Source of the DNA: Heliopora coerulea | Taxonomy: Eukaryota; Cnidaria; Anthozoa; Scleralcyonacea; Helioporidae | Direction of reading: 5' to 3' | NCBI GenBank assembly: GCA_030142905.1 | Contig: JASJOG010000006.1 | Span: 4,577,001-4,641,000 of the forward strand | DNA: 64,000 bases | Part shown: piece by piece, positions 36,601 through 45,963 of the stretch | How positions within the stretch are numbered: position 1 is the first letter of the stretch | Layout: every line of letters starts with the position of its first letter | Position numbers and translations under genes: made by a program | The notes under the pieces: model-generated | What the model saw: only the letters and a program-made list of their open reading frames with translations | The model's database searches: none | What the model was told of the DNA's origin: nothing

Positions 36601-39369
36601 ACCGTTGGTGACATTTCTCTATCGACTTGCTTAAGTCTTCTTGAAAGAATTCACTTAACTGTATGTCTACGTACTTGACAAATTATGTCTCTGTAAGCGG
36701 TTTGTAGGATTTGAATCACTTGCGATGTATCGTAAGACTCACACACTGTGGTTTTATCCACCGAAAGGAGTGGATGTAAGCTTCCCTCCAAGCACTTCTT
36801 CCCACTATGTGAATGGCTGAAGTAGCACTCAGCTGGCAATAACTGATTGAATTGAATGAAAACGTGTCACATGAGCTAGCAAACATTTACAATTAATGTT
36901 GGCGTATGCCATATGCTATGAATGGTGGTGTTCATGCTTAGATGATGGTGTTCGTGATTGTGGCTCAGCTCTTGTATATTAGCATAATTTCTGTTGGTAT
37001 AATTTAATACACAGTGTTATACAATATACAATGTTAAACGTCACGATCTGTGAGAAATTATTAAAGGAAAGGTTTTGGACCTTTACAGGATAGTTATTTA
37101 AAATTAATTTATGTTTTTAATGCATAAGCGTGCTGATAATATCGTCATATTCATTTTTAGGAGCTCCTAAATCATCGAAGTACTATATTGGAATTATTGA
37201 CGTATTAACTTATTATGGAACCAGAAAGCGTACTGCACATGCTGCGAAGACTGTCAAGCATGGGGTAAGGTGTAATACGAATTAGAAAAACAGTTTTTAA
37301 AAGCAGATTGTTCCGTTATCAATATAGGAAAGCGTTTTTGTAAATGGTATGGAGGATATGTGAAAGTAAATGGGTAAATTGTAATAGTAGCTGGGTGATG
37401 GGTAAAATTTTGAAAATCGCTAGGTGATATATATAAACATGTTTCACCACATTAACTATATAAATAATTCGGTTATTTTTAAAACGATATAGGTAAGTTG
37501 GTGAATGATTTATAAAAGTAGGATGGAGGTTATAGAAGTATAAAGATAATTTGTAAAAGTTGGTTGATGACTTTCTAGAGGAGATGTGTAAATTATGTAT
37601 ATCAACGGTGATGTATAAAATGGAGTGCTGCGTAGTCAGCTTTGAATTGACGTAAAAAAGGTTTAACGGTACCACGTTATCTCGTTTTTTCGCCGAGTAC
37701 TACCTCTAAACGTTTTATGTAAATTATAAAGCTAGATGGATAGGTAGTTTACGAAAGTAGGTAACTTAATTGTAAAAATAGGTAAGCAGTAGACCACGAA
37801 GGTGGGTTAAAACTTGTGGGGTGACGTGTTAATTTGGTTGGCGATTTGAAACGTTAAACGGCTTATTTTAAAAACCAGGTTGTTAAAGATAAATTAACTA
37901 GAATAAAAAAGTAGATAAGTAGTTTTTAAAACACTACTCTGGCATCAAATATTTTAGTGTAACGTTTCAAGTTCATTCATAATTCATTTAGAAAACACAA
38001 AGAAAACAACTTCCGTGCCGTAGTTTGGAAATGTGATGCTAGTTAGCTTAAAATTTTGACAACTTTAAAGCCTTTTTCTACTTAAATTATGGATTGTTTT
38101 GAAGAGCCATACCATTTACTCGGAAGTCGAGTTTGATTTGGTTAAAAAGCTCGACTTTCGGCCTCGTTTTTCTTCTCGGTATTTGGAAATCCGATCAAAC
38201 AACCTTTCTTGTGTATGATACATTACTTAAAAAGGGTACAATTTTTGACCAACGTTTCAACACTACCGTCTTGTGTCCTACTTAATCATGATTTACGTTA
38301 TCTTGGTACCTGGATTCCACACACTTCGTTCTTCCTTACAAGACTAAATTTCACGGAAATTTAATGCACGGTAAATTTATACTTGCACAGTTTAAGGGAT
38401 TGTCACATTCCCTGCACCCTTCCATGGGTGCTCTCCTGGCACTATGCGTACCACTCGACCAAACAAAGGGTTTAACGCAGTGTTTAGAACAGTGAATTGT
38501 CGACAGATCGCAAGATGAGCCAAAGATGATGCGTGTTTTATACATAGTTTCAATATGACGTAGTTCAGGATGGTTTTGGGCTTTGGAAAAGTTACTTAAC
38601 TCCTAATGTCGGTAAATTTTCTGCGTTTTTCGTGAAATTCGTAAAGAACTAGAAAGAAAAGAAAATAAACGAAAAAAAGTTATGCGAAACTGGGTTGTGA
38701 GAAGTTTTAATTTCAATGGTTACAGAATTAATGTACCCCAAAAAATTCTTGATTCTGATTGTCTAACAACAGTGCAATTTCAAGGTAACACAGCGCAGAC
38801 AAAAATGTAACCCTAATATCCACTGAATTACCATTTTTTTTTGGCACTGCATGACTTTTTTCATGCATATTATTGATTTGTAATAGCAGGGTTTCTCATG
38901 CAATTTGGAAATGTGAGTTTTTCATAGACTTCAATATGCACACACACACGAGTGAATTTTTCAAGGGCAACCAGTAATAATTTGATATGATAGACGAACG
39001 AAGTCGTAATTTTAATATGAAAATCCTAAATGTATCTCCTACGAGTTTATTAGCTGGGCTGTCATTTTTCATGTTGAGATTACAGTAATAATTTGATAAT
39101 CTGTGGAAAACTCTCTTCTGCGTGTTTTATCCAAATTGCACTCAAAACCATGCTATTACCTACCCAGACCGGAACTCTCAGTATCTGTTGTTTAGATGTG
39201 TCTAATTTAATGTGTGCAGATTTTGAATTTCTGCTGTAAAAAGGCGATCGTTTATTCTCCCCTTACCATCCTCGTATTTTTTTTTTAGCATGGCGCAGAG
39301 ATATCAACCGTAAAGCCAGAAAATTATGCGAAAAGATTTTTAGAATTTATTGAAAAGGCACTTGACTGA
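18612..39369 (+). CDS. PIP4K2: Phosphatidylinositol 5-phosphate 4-kinase (type II PIP kinase), nine coding exons, 442 aa
   Basis: Coding exons: 18612-18743, 18815-18912, 23814-23910, 24812-24961, 32388-32582, 33209-33322, 35975-36332, 37161-37264 and 39289-39369. All are GT-AG and the frame holds for 1329 nt. The enzyme phosphorylates PI5P at the 4-position to give PI(4,5)P2. Visible marks: [11 protein letters not shown] near the N-terminus, a GRSGAVF glycine-loop region (residues 123-129), the ATP-binding Lys at 140 in [12 protein letters not shown] (204-211), [10 protein letters not shown] (270-279) and the metal-binding Asp in IIDVLTYYG (395). In the activation loop [11 protein letters not shown], Ala407 sits where type I kinases have Glu, which is the known determinant of type II specificity. 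Residues about 281-365 form an acidic stretch and then a TPP-rich stretch. This insert makes the protein slightly longer than the 406-421 aa of human paralogues. Introns 2 and 4 are the largest. Confidence 0.97.
18913..23813. other. Intron 2 of PIP4K
   Basis: A 4.9-kb intron. Most of 20000-22850 is AT-rich DNA with no structure I can name. From about 22840 to 23190 the plus strand is almost pure purine, built of degenerate GGAAGG and AAGGATTT units. I see no coding exon or complete transposon. Confidence 0.55.
22840..23190 (+). repeat. Purine-rich degenerate GGAAGGATTT repeat
   Basis: The plus strand is dominated by A and G, with irregular reiterations of GGAAGG, GATTT and AAGGA. Such purine tracts can form triplex structures, but nothing here shows function. 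Confidence 0.6.
24962..25684. other. PIP4K intron 4, left of the gypsy element
   Basis: No exon or complete repeat is visible in this 0.7-kb stretch. A CAAAATGGCGG motif near 25619 has an inverted counterpart near 30101 on the other side of the element. This may mean that the retroelement landed in an older inverted repeat. Confidence 0.4.
25685..25862 (-). repeat. 3' LTR of the gypsy element
   Basis: 178 bp, starting TGTAGCC and ending CATACA on the minus strand. It pairs with the copy at 29856-30033. Confidence 0.93.
25891..27132 (-). pseudogene. gypsy integrase region (broken)
   Basis: Two open pieces on the minus strand (27081-26500 and 26487-25891), preceded by a stop-containing link to RNase H. 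The first carries the HHCC zinc-binding domain ([13 protein letters not shown] then CLSCQKAK), followed by the catalytic core with [17 protein letters not shown] and a terminal NGIIE. The C-terminal piece holds the chromatin-side tail, including a GPYRVL segment. The stops at the link and right after NGIIE lie where the family has ordinary residues, so they are decay rather than recoding. No function is expected. Confidence 0.93.
27133..28608 (-). pseudogene. gypsy reverse transcriptase and RNase H region (broken)
   Basis: The longest open piece (28299-27133) carries the RT core with [17 protein letters not shown] and the catalytic YIDD in [14 protein letters not shown]. RNase H follows, starting [16 protein letters not shown], with LTDHKPL and [10 protein letters not shown]. 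The RT N-terminal part (28608-28315) ends KTPGTWRP. A single TGA separates the halves where the family has Cys in WRPCGDYRALN. One substitution therefore breaks an otherwise well-preserved polymerase. Confidence 0.95.
28445..28950 (-). pseudogene. gypsy aspartic protease region (broken)
   Basis: The active-site motif [13 protein letters not shown] is followed by the flap region and the second hydrophobic motif, [22 protein letters not shown] lies five codons before the DTGA motif, where the family often has Trp. This region overlaps the start of the RT open frame. Confidence 0.9.
29002..29797 (-). pseudogene. gypsy gag region (frameshifted)
   Basis: The gag start is at 29797 just inside the 5' LTR, with [17 protein letters not shown], a common gag opening in this clade. 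The frame is then broken between 29291 and 29325. The second piece ends with a zinc-finger-like [18 protein letters not shown], whose Cys-His-Cys-Cys pattern is typical of CsRn1-type gag rather than the usual CCHC knuckle. Confidence 0.9.
29856..30033 (-). repeat. 5' LTR of the gypsy element
   Basis: 178 bp, with six differences from the copy at 25685-25862. The primer-binding site lies immediately inside it, around 29832-29850. Confidence 0.93.
30750..31096. mobile_element. MITE-like element, CCRGTGGCRTA termini
   Basis: The left end CCAGTGGCATACCG and the right end CATACGCCACCGG are short inverted copies bounding about 345 bp. The interior contains AATTGCCGCCCC in repeated form. No target duplication was found. 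Confidence 0.45.
31930..32120. repeat. (CCTA)n microsatellite with related tetranucleotides
   Basis: Tandem CCTACCTA units with variants such as GCCTGCCT and GCATACAT. It is typical expansion-prone simple repeat in intron 4. Confidence 0.92.
33649..33729. repeat. Near-perfect 81-nt hairpin in PIP4K intron 6
   Basis: The outer stem GTTCTTAATACGCATGCTC (33649-33667) pairs perfectly with its inverse at 33711-33729. A 5-nt imperfect patch follows, and then an inner stem CTATTCTCTCAGAAA with a 3-4 nt loop. It could be a tiny fold-back transposon or a miRNA-type precursor; sequence alone cannot tell. Confidence 0.85.
34363..34514. repeat. Fold-back repeat in PIP4K intron 6
   Basis: The left arm starts ACGTAATATATCATACACGA and includes GGTGTTTCATCAGATATCC. 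The right arm repeats these as inverted, slightly diverged copies and ends near 34514. Diverged relatives, with GTGTATGATACATTA and a GACTTTC block, appear near 38150-38230 and 42100-42240. Confidence 0.75.
35774..35825 (+). repeat. Single arm related to the 10139 fold-back
   Basis: CGTCTTGTTATTGACTCATA followed by TTTTGAGTTTTCAAGATG matches the right arm at 10258-10336 closely. No opposite arm is visible nearby, so it is a solo arm or a truncated copy. Confidence 0.7.
37265..39288. other. Intron 8 of PIP4K
   Basis: A 2-kb AT-rich intron. From about 37330 to 37930 short GGTAARTNG-like words recur irregularly, giving a loosely repetitive texture. Part of the GACTTTCGGCCTCGTTTTTC repeat family lies at about 38145-38230. 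No exon is visible. Confidence 0.45.
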
Positions 39370-41439
39370 TATTTAATACTGTATGTTTGTGAGTTTTTGC
39401 AATATTTAGTTACAAGAAATGTTCCACCAGCCGTGGAAATATGCTTTAGTTGTTTAGTAGTCATATATTGTGTTTGATATTTCACCTACTCAAGGTTATA
39501 ATATAAATAAGAAGAGCAATGCAGGTGCGCTGTCAAATTAAAAACAAAGAAACTTGATAGGAGTTAAATTTATAGAATCGTCTAGAATTCTGAGATGAAC
39601 TTTAACGTACGTTTTGAGATAAACTAACAATTTTTACTGTAATTGTTCGTAAGAGTATTCACGTACACCGTTGCTTGCAACCGGCTGCTATGGAGAACTA
39701 ATTTAATAGCCACATAACAAGTTTGGGGGCTTCAAATATCTGATGTACGAAAACATTTTTAAGCGGTATGTGCAGGCAAAGTTTGTTGCTTTGGTGACGT
39801 AATGTGCTGATTTCACCATTACGTCTTAAATACTTGAAGAACTTTAATTTACTTCATTTTTAAAACTAGACCAGGTCGACCTAATTAAAAAAAGTATGCG
39901 TGCGTTTGTTCACTGATAATGTTTTTGATAAAGGTATGAAAATCTTAGTGTATTTCGTTTAATATTTCTCAAAAAAAGTTGGTACCTTTGGAGTTTTACA
40001 ATCCTTGTCTTCTTAATTTCAAACTACTATCCTTGCTCAAATCGTAAGCCAAATTATGACGTAACGCGAAACTTCGCCGAAAAGATAATTTTTCCATTTT
40101 TCACTGACTTCTTTATAACGCTATTGAATATAACATCATCAAACGATGAAACAGGTTTTTAGGCTAATTATTCAAATGTGTAAAATGTTATGGAATGATG
40201 TGTAGATTTTAACCTACCGTCGCCTGTAAAAAGAAATACATCTGAACCCATGAGTCTCTTTTCAGAATTACTAACCATTTTATGAATGGGGAAGACTGGG
40301 CGAAAGCGTGAAACATGGCTAGTTATATTGCTGTACGGTTTTTATGACAAGCTGTGTCGTACCCGACTTTTTAATTTTACGCTGGCAAACACCAGGTGAT
40401 TTTACTCGTCAAGGGGAGTCGTCTCGGACAGGAATAGGTTATGAATGGTCGACAACCAGCTGAATCGTCTCGTCGGAACATCCCTTGTTTATTTTGCACT
40501 CGTCGCTAAAGTAACTTCATACAAGGAAACGAAACACTCAAAAGTTCCCCCTCCGGCATTTAGGTAAGGAGGAGAGTTCCAAATACGAAATACTAAGCTT
40601 TTATTCCGTCTTAACCAGCGACTCTGTACTTAGAAAGAGAAGGGAAAACATCTGAAGAGGGTTTAAGGTGGTTCTATACAGTTGAAAAAAAGTAAATGCA
40701 AATTTGAAGCCCAAAAACACGAGCATAAATTTTTCGGAACAAAAATAGGACTGAATGTTACAAAATAATCATTCAGCTAATCCAAAACTTCTGTAATAAG
40801 TCAAGCGGTCTCTGTAGCAACGGTGACGTTTCAAAGTGGTTCCTAATTATCGCTCAATTTAGTTTAAACTTGAAAAGGAGTTTTGTGACACCTATTTTGG
40901 TGAATTTTGGTGAACTCTAGTTCGAATTAGATTGAACAGTGATCAGGAGCCATTTTGAAACGTAAATGTTGCTATAGAAACCGCTCAAATTTTGATATTT
41001 TGTTAATTTGATTCTTAGACCGATTTTCTCTGTATATGGGCGGAGTGTCCATGTGGATGTTCCTAGATCTTAAATTTACATTTCCCATATTTTAAGAAAC
41101 TGTGTAGGGCCGTCTCAAACTTTATTCATGTTCTTCCAGTTTTTGAATACCGATTACATGGAAAATTTCATGATTAACCCGTGAAATTTTTACTCCATTT
41201 TATTGTGAGGATGAGTCCTAATTAGAATATTGCACATATATTTGATTATGGCCGGTAAATCATTAACGAGTTTGAGAAAGGGATATAGTCATCGTAGAGG
41301 GCAAATGATCGCCAGTTACACAGAATCAAGTTGTATTGTCCATTATATGGTTATGTTAGTGCAAAAATTAACCATATAGACTCCATTTCGTAAAACTGAA
41401 AATGCCTTCGGTGACCAAAGCGACTAAATTGGTAGTCGC

Positions 41440-41690
41440 TCAAAGCTATCGCAATGGTCACACGACCACGGCAACTGCACAACGTATTCCAACCTTTACG
41501 TGTCGATGCTGCGCCGCATTGTACATGAATCAAACGGCTCGCCATTTATACACACGAGTTTCAGATCATTTAGCAATCTCTACCCTCAGTGATAAAAAAA
41601 CGTGTACTCTAAAAATCTGTTGCATCATTCCAAGTCTGGCCACACTGCATATTTTGATAATTTTATAATTCTGTCTTCTTGCTTTTCAAA
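41440..41690 (+). pseudogene. Penelope-like element fragment, GIY-YIG domain relic
   Basis: Translated on the plus strand, FTCRCCAALYMNQTARHLYT followed by RVSDHL resembles the GIY-YIG endonuclease end of Penelope-like reverse transcriptases (Y-x-G-x-T-x-RHL-x-TR-x-x-EHL). The usual Gly after Tyr is lost and the frame degrades beyond it. The match is by eye to the family pattern. Confidence 0.55.
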
Positions 41691-41822
41691 CCCTGAACTT
41701 CTGACGAAAGACACTCATAGGCCCACTAATTTCTGATTTTAAACCTTTAAATGGCTATCAAGCTCTGTTCCTCTTTCGTTGTTTTAATATCCCTCATATT
41801 TTATTTCAGACTTCTAAACATC

Positions 41823-41826
<4 letters not shown>

Positions 41827-41873
<47 letters not shown>
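41827..41873. repeat. (TA)n microsatellite
   Basis: About 23 TA units between the Penelope-like relic and the hammerhead-like core. Confidence 0.95.
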
Positions 41874-41877
<4 letters not shown>

Positions 41878-41929
41878 TATAATACTTTTAAACAACCAAT
41901 TTATTCGTTGTAAACTGTCGTTTTGTCCA

Positions 41930-41995
41930 TACTCTGATGATGTTGTATAATGCCACGAAACGTTAGTTACCTGAATAAAAGTTTGTCCTTAATGG
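41930..41995 (+). ncRNA. Hammerhead-like core motif (degenerate)
   Basis: CTGATGA, a 14-16 nt spacer, then CGAAACGTTAG and AATAAA sit downstream of the Penelope-like relic. CUGAUGA plus GAAA are the two conserved strands of a hammerhead ribozyme, and Penelope-like elements are known to carry hammerheads. The spacer does not form a convincing stem II here, so this is at most a decayed ribozyme. Confidence 0.3.
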
Positions 41996-42993
41996 CTTTA
42001 TTTCGTAATTTGTGCCGGGCACTAATATTGTTTCTAACATTCTCAAACTCATAAATAATGCTTTGACAAACGATCAAGCACTTCATAAGTAGATCGAATT
42101 TTCAAGTCGACTTTCTCCTGATATATTTAATCATTTGAGCGTTTGAAAGTCAGCTTCGCCTCGTTTTTCAACAGTTCTTGTTGGTGTTTGATCTGAGAGC
42201 CAAACATTCTTGTGTTTGATGTGATACATCAAAAACTTAAAAACTGAAACTTAGAAGAGAACTTTTGTGCTCAGATTGACAATTTATAAACAACGTTTAA
42301 TCATTACAACTTGTTAGTGAAAATTACAATGATGGTATTTCGAATACAAAATCACCATTGCATAATCTGAAAATGAAAATAACGGAGTCTAGTAGGCAGC
42401 AACTGAAGGTGGTATTAGCTATCCGGTCGGGTACTGAATAAGAGCTTATCTAGGATGACGGAAATTTTCGACTTCCAGAATCTTGTTCTCAAGATCCAAC
42501 CGGGGCTAGTTGCGGAAAATACAACTCTTGGAGCTCCGCCTGGGTATCCAACTCGCCACTCAGCAAATTTAGTTCAGTGCTCTGTCAAGTGAGTTTCAAA
42601 GGCCGTTGCTGGGAGCTACCGGATACCGAACAGGACGGACAGTAAGGTGGTATTTGCTGTATTTGCTAATAAAATACCCGATTGGATACCGGATAGTCTC
42701 TTTTTCTAACACTTTTCGTACTGCACCGCACCTCACCGACTCCTGCGTTCTACAGGACACGTGAAAAGTTGTAGGTTTCTTGATACCATGTTGTTGATCA
42801 AAATCCGAAAATAAAGCTGGATTCTGACCATAATGCGCGAGGTTGACGAGTAACGAGAGCGACATTATCGAACATCTTTATTTGTTTCTGGAATACATTT
42901 TCAAAAGAGAAAGAAAAGTCTGAGATATGACATACGTGGGTACGCATTTCACACATTAATCGGGGCTTTAACAAGCGATTTCCCACCCGTTTT

Positions 42994-44541
42994 GGGGCCC
43001 GATTACATGAATCTAGTTGGCCCGGTGAGGCGAGTTGGCCCTGTAAGCCGAGTTGGACGATTTTATCCGAGATCCCGGTACCTACGGTAAATACTGTACG
43101 TTGTGATTACACGCCAGACTGGCCAGCTCGGTTAGCCGGTGTCCCAGCAGATAGTGTCCTACGCAAAGTGTCCCCCCCCGGACACTGTGTGCTAGCAGAT
43201 TTCCAAGAAACTCCCAAGAGTTTCATTAGGCAATAAAAAGCAAAAGTCACGAAAACAACTTTATGCGACAAAGTGCAATTTCGGTCTTCAACCGAGATTT
43301 GTTTGGGGCGATTTCAGTAATAGATTGTTGCGCAAATATTTAGCCGAGCGATTTTAACAGTTTGTGTGAATATTTAACGATTTTAATAGTTTTCAAGATA
43401 TTTGGCTGAACAATTTTAAATATGGTTGAACTATTCTTTTTCTCAAAAAAACGGTTAACTTCGTCAAATAAACAATTTGACAAGAAAATTTTCCGCTTTG
43501 GTCTTTCACTTTCACAAAGGGACACCATCCACAATCCGCGGAAATCTAATTAAAGGGGACAGTATCCGCTGGGGAGACACTATTTGCTGTGACACCGGGA
43601 TCTCGCCTGTTGCTTGCCGGGGCAACTCGGTTAATCGGTATGGAAAAAGGACATTTTCCTCGTGTAATTACTTTTTACCGAGTTGGTCCGGCAAAGCGGG
43701 CTAGCAATAGTGGCTGACGATCGCGCTGATCAGTTAATTATCAATTAACCACGCGTTTACGTCATGGCCGAAAAAAGGGGGCAGCTATACTCTGCCGTCA
43801 TCCAAATTAAACCTGTGTCTTAATCGACTTTAAAATCGACTTTATTTTATTATATATTTTTTGTACTCGTTTTAAATGTATTACAATTTAATATAAAAAC
43901 AAATGAAGTAGAGTATTGGGTACTTGAAATAATTATCATCGGACGTGCAAAAATTCTTCGAGTTGTCCAATGGAGATGTCCAATTTTTCAAAGTAACAGC
44001 AATTTTTTTCTCAAGAGAAAAAGTGAGCTAATTCTGTGGTATACCAGGTGAAATATGAGGTCGAAGCTATGTGACGATATGTGAACTTATCATTGCACAT
44101 GCAAAAATCCTTTGAGTGGTCCAATGGAGATGTCCCACTTTTCATATCCGACTACTAGGAGTCAGTTCTCCCACAATTCGCCCATTTTGATTCCTTTTTC
44201 CTTAGCAGCTTTCTCATCTTCTTATGCCTTGCTCTTTTTTCAACGATAGATCGTTTTGTGGCGTAATAAAGAACAAACCTTTTATTTATTTGCCGTTACG
44301 TACAAGTGTAACAAACAATGCAGTTTGAAGCGTGATGGTGGCAAGAAGGCCAAATTGACGAAGAAACTTGGAAACACTTCAAGAAACCATTTTTGAAAAA
44401 AATATGGCCCACTTTCTTTCCGGCTCAAACTTTAAAGCTGACCCGGGTCAAAATGTTCCATGTAATCACGCTAGTGCAAACAGCCCGGTAAGCCGAGTCA
44501 ACTCGGTTAATCTGGTTAACCTTTCTCATGTAATCAGCCCC
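42994..44541. mobile_element. 1.55-kb element with GGGGCYGATTACATGA termini
   Basis: The left end GGGGCCCGATTACATGA and the right end (reverse complement GGGGCTGATTACATGAG) are inverted copies. Subterminal copies of CCGAGTTGG and CGGTTAAYC words recur at both ends. Two tandem copies of a unit containing GTCCAATGGAGATGTCC lie at about 43925-44000 and 44085-44150. No transposase is visible. Flanking bases (TTT and TTA) do not give a clear duplication. Another element (43140-43594) sits inside it. Confidence 0.7.
43140..43594. mobile_element. Nested 455-bp MITE, TGTCCCAGCA termini, CCGG flanks
   Basis: The left end TGTCCCAGCAGATAGTGTC is an inverted near-copy of the right end (reverse complement TGTCACAGCAAATAGTGTC). 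CCGG lies on both sides (43136-43139 and 43595-43598), which could be a 4-bp duplication. It interrupts the element at 42994-44541, so it is younger. Confidence 0.7.
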
Positions 44542-44771
44542 TTAGAACGCCGTCCATCACCACTGACGGCAGTGCAAAACCTACCACTGTAGAAGATAGC
44601 ATAAAGGAGAAACAACATTTTGAGAAAAGACGATCAAAGTTAAATTGTCATTTATTATTCTTGTTCCAAACATTTCATATACCGTTCTGATAACTTTATT
44701 GTACCTTAATTTACACACCAGATTAGATTTCTAAATTACAAAAATTTTTTTAAGAATATGAACAAGAAAAC

Positions 44772-44893
44772 GAAACCGAAAATTAGCGTCTCAAACACTC
44801 AAAATCCGAGTCGAAACAAGACAACCGTTCACTTTGGCGTCTTCTTTTGACATAGGTTTTGAGTTTTCGAGACGCTTATTTTCAGTTTAGATT
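44772..44893. repeat. Fold-back repeat, diverged relative of the 10139 family
   Basis: The left arm (44772-44822) has GCGTCTCAAACACTCAAAAT and CGAAACAAGAC; the right arm (44840-44893) is the inverted counterpart. The layout, TTTTGAGT...AAGAC arms facing a short loop, matches the fold-back at 10139-10336. Confidence 0.7.
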
Positions 44894-45125
44894 TTACTCT
44901 CTTTCTTTCGTTTGTTGGCTGGAAAATTTTAATATGAACTAGAAATTTACGTTTTCTTTGACCATTAGAAATGTCACTGCCTGAGGCGACAAAAACTTCT
45001 TAGTTCCACGGATTGCATTTTCTACTCTCGAAATCTGAATTTCCCAAACATTGACTGTTGAAGAGTAGCAAATTTTCGAATCAAAACGAGGCTGATTTCA
45101 AATCTTTCATAAGTAAATGGGTTTA

Positions 45126-45963
45126 CAGTAGAACCTCGCTAACTCAAACTTCCCGCTAATTCGAACCAAATTCAATTCCCCCTGGATTTGATTACATTTC
45201 CCTTATCATTTACTACCACATAACTCGAACTCGGTTAATTCGAACTCCCCGCTAACTCGAACTAATTTCATACTCCCTTGGTTCAAACTTGCCCCGTTAA
45301 CTCGAACTCTATTTTGGAACCGTCGGTCGATAAACCTGAAAGTGTCAGGACGCAGCTGTTTGACTAGTCGGAATCTTGAATCTTTACTGATAACGTGTCA
45401 ATGTACGGAAACGTAATTCAAACCCAGAAAAGACCATCTTCCCGGAGTGACACGGTTTAAAGCCCACATAACGAATTGATTATCCTGGGTAAATATTGCG
45501 CACACAATTATAATTGGATGAAACGATTCTTAGATTGTCACACAAATTAGTCTTGAGTAACCCTCAGCAACTGTTCTAGTTTATCAAGTTTATTTTGTAG
45601 GGCTTTCAGAAATTTGTACAGCCGTATGTACACGACTCACACATTCACTGAACCTGCACATGTTTTCTGGTATAGTCATTTTATCATAAACAGTTATTCA
45701 ACTTAGTAGTGGTAGATATTCAAATATGGTAGTATTAGAATTCAGGACAACACATTCAACTCTATCCATGATGAAAAATTAAAATATTCTTAACTGACTG
45801 GACCAAAATGACTGGCAATTGTGGATGAATCATTAAGCCACGATACCGTATTAATTATTAACAGGATACTTGAAATCCAACGCCTACCCAGACAACTTGG
45901 ACCCACGTTAACTCGAACTATTTTTCATTACCGTTAGCAGTTCGAGTTAGCGGGGTTCTACTG
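45126..45963. mobile_element. pogo/Tigger-like MITE, TA target site
   Basis: The ends are CAGTAGAACCTCGCTAACTC and, inverted, CAGTAGAACCCCGCTAACTC, flanked directly by TA on both sides (45124-45125, 45964-45965). The left half reiterates CTCGAACT. This end sequence and TA site fit Tc1/mariner elements of the pogo/Tigger type. No transposase remains. Confidence 0.85.

Noticed and set aside
37319..37675. 118-codon minus-strand open frame
   Set aside because: AT-rich, low-complexity Tyr/Ile/His composition within a PIP4K intron; no family resemblance.
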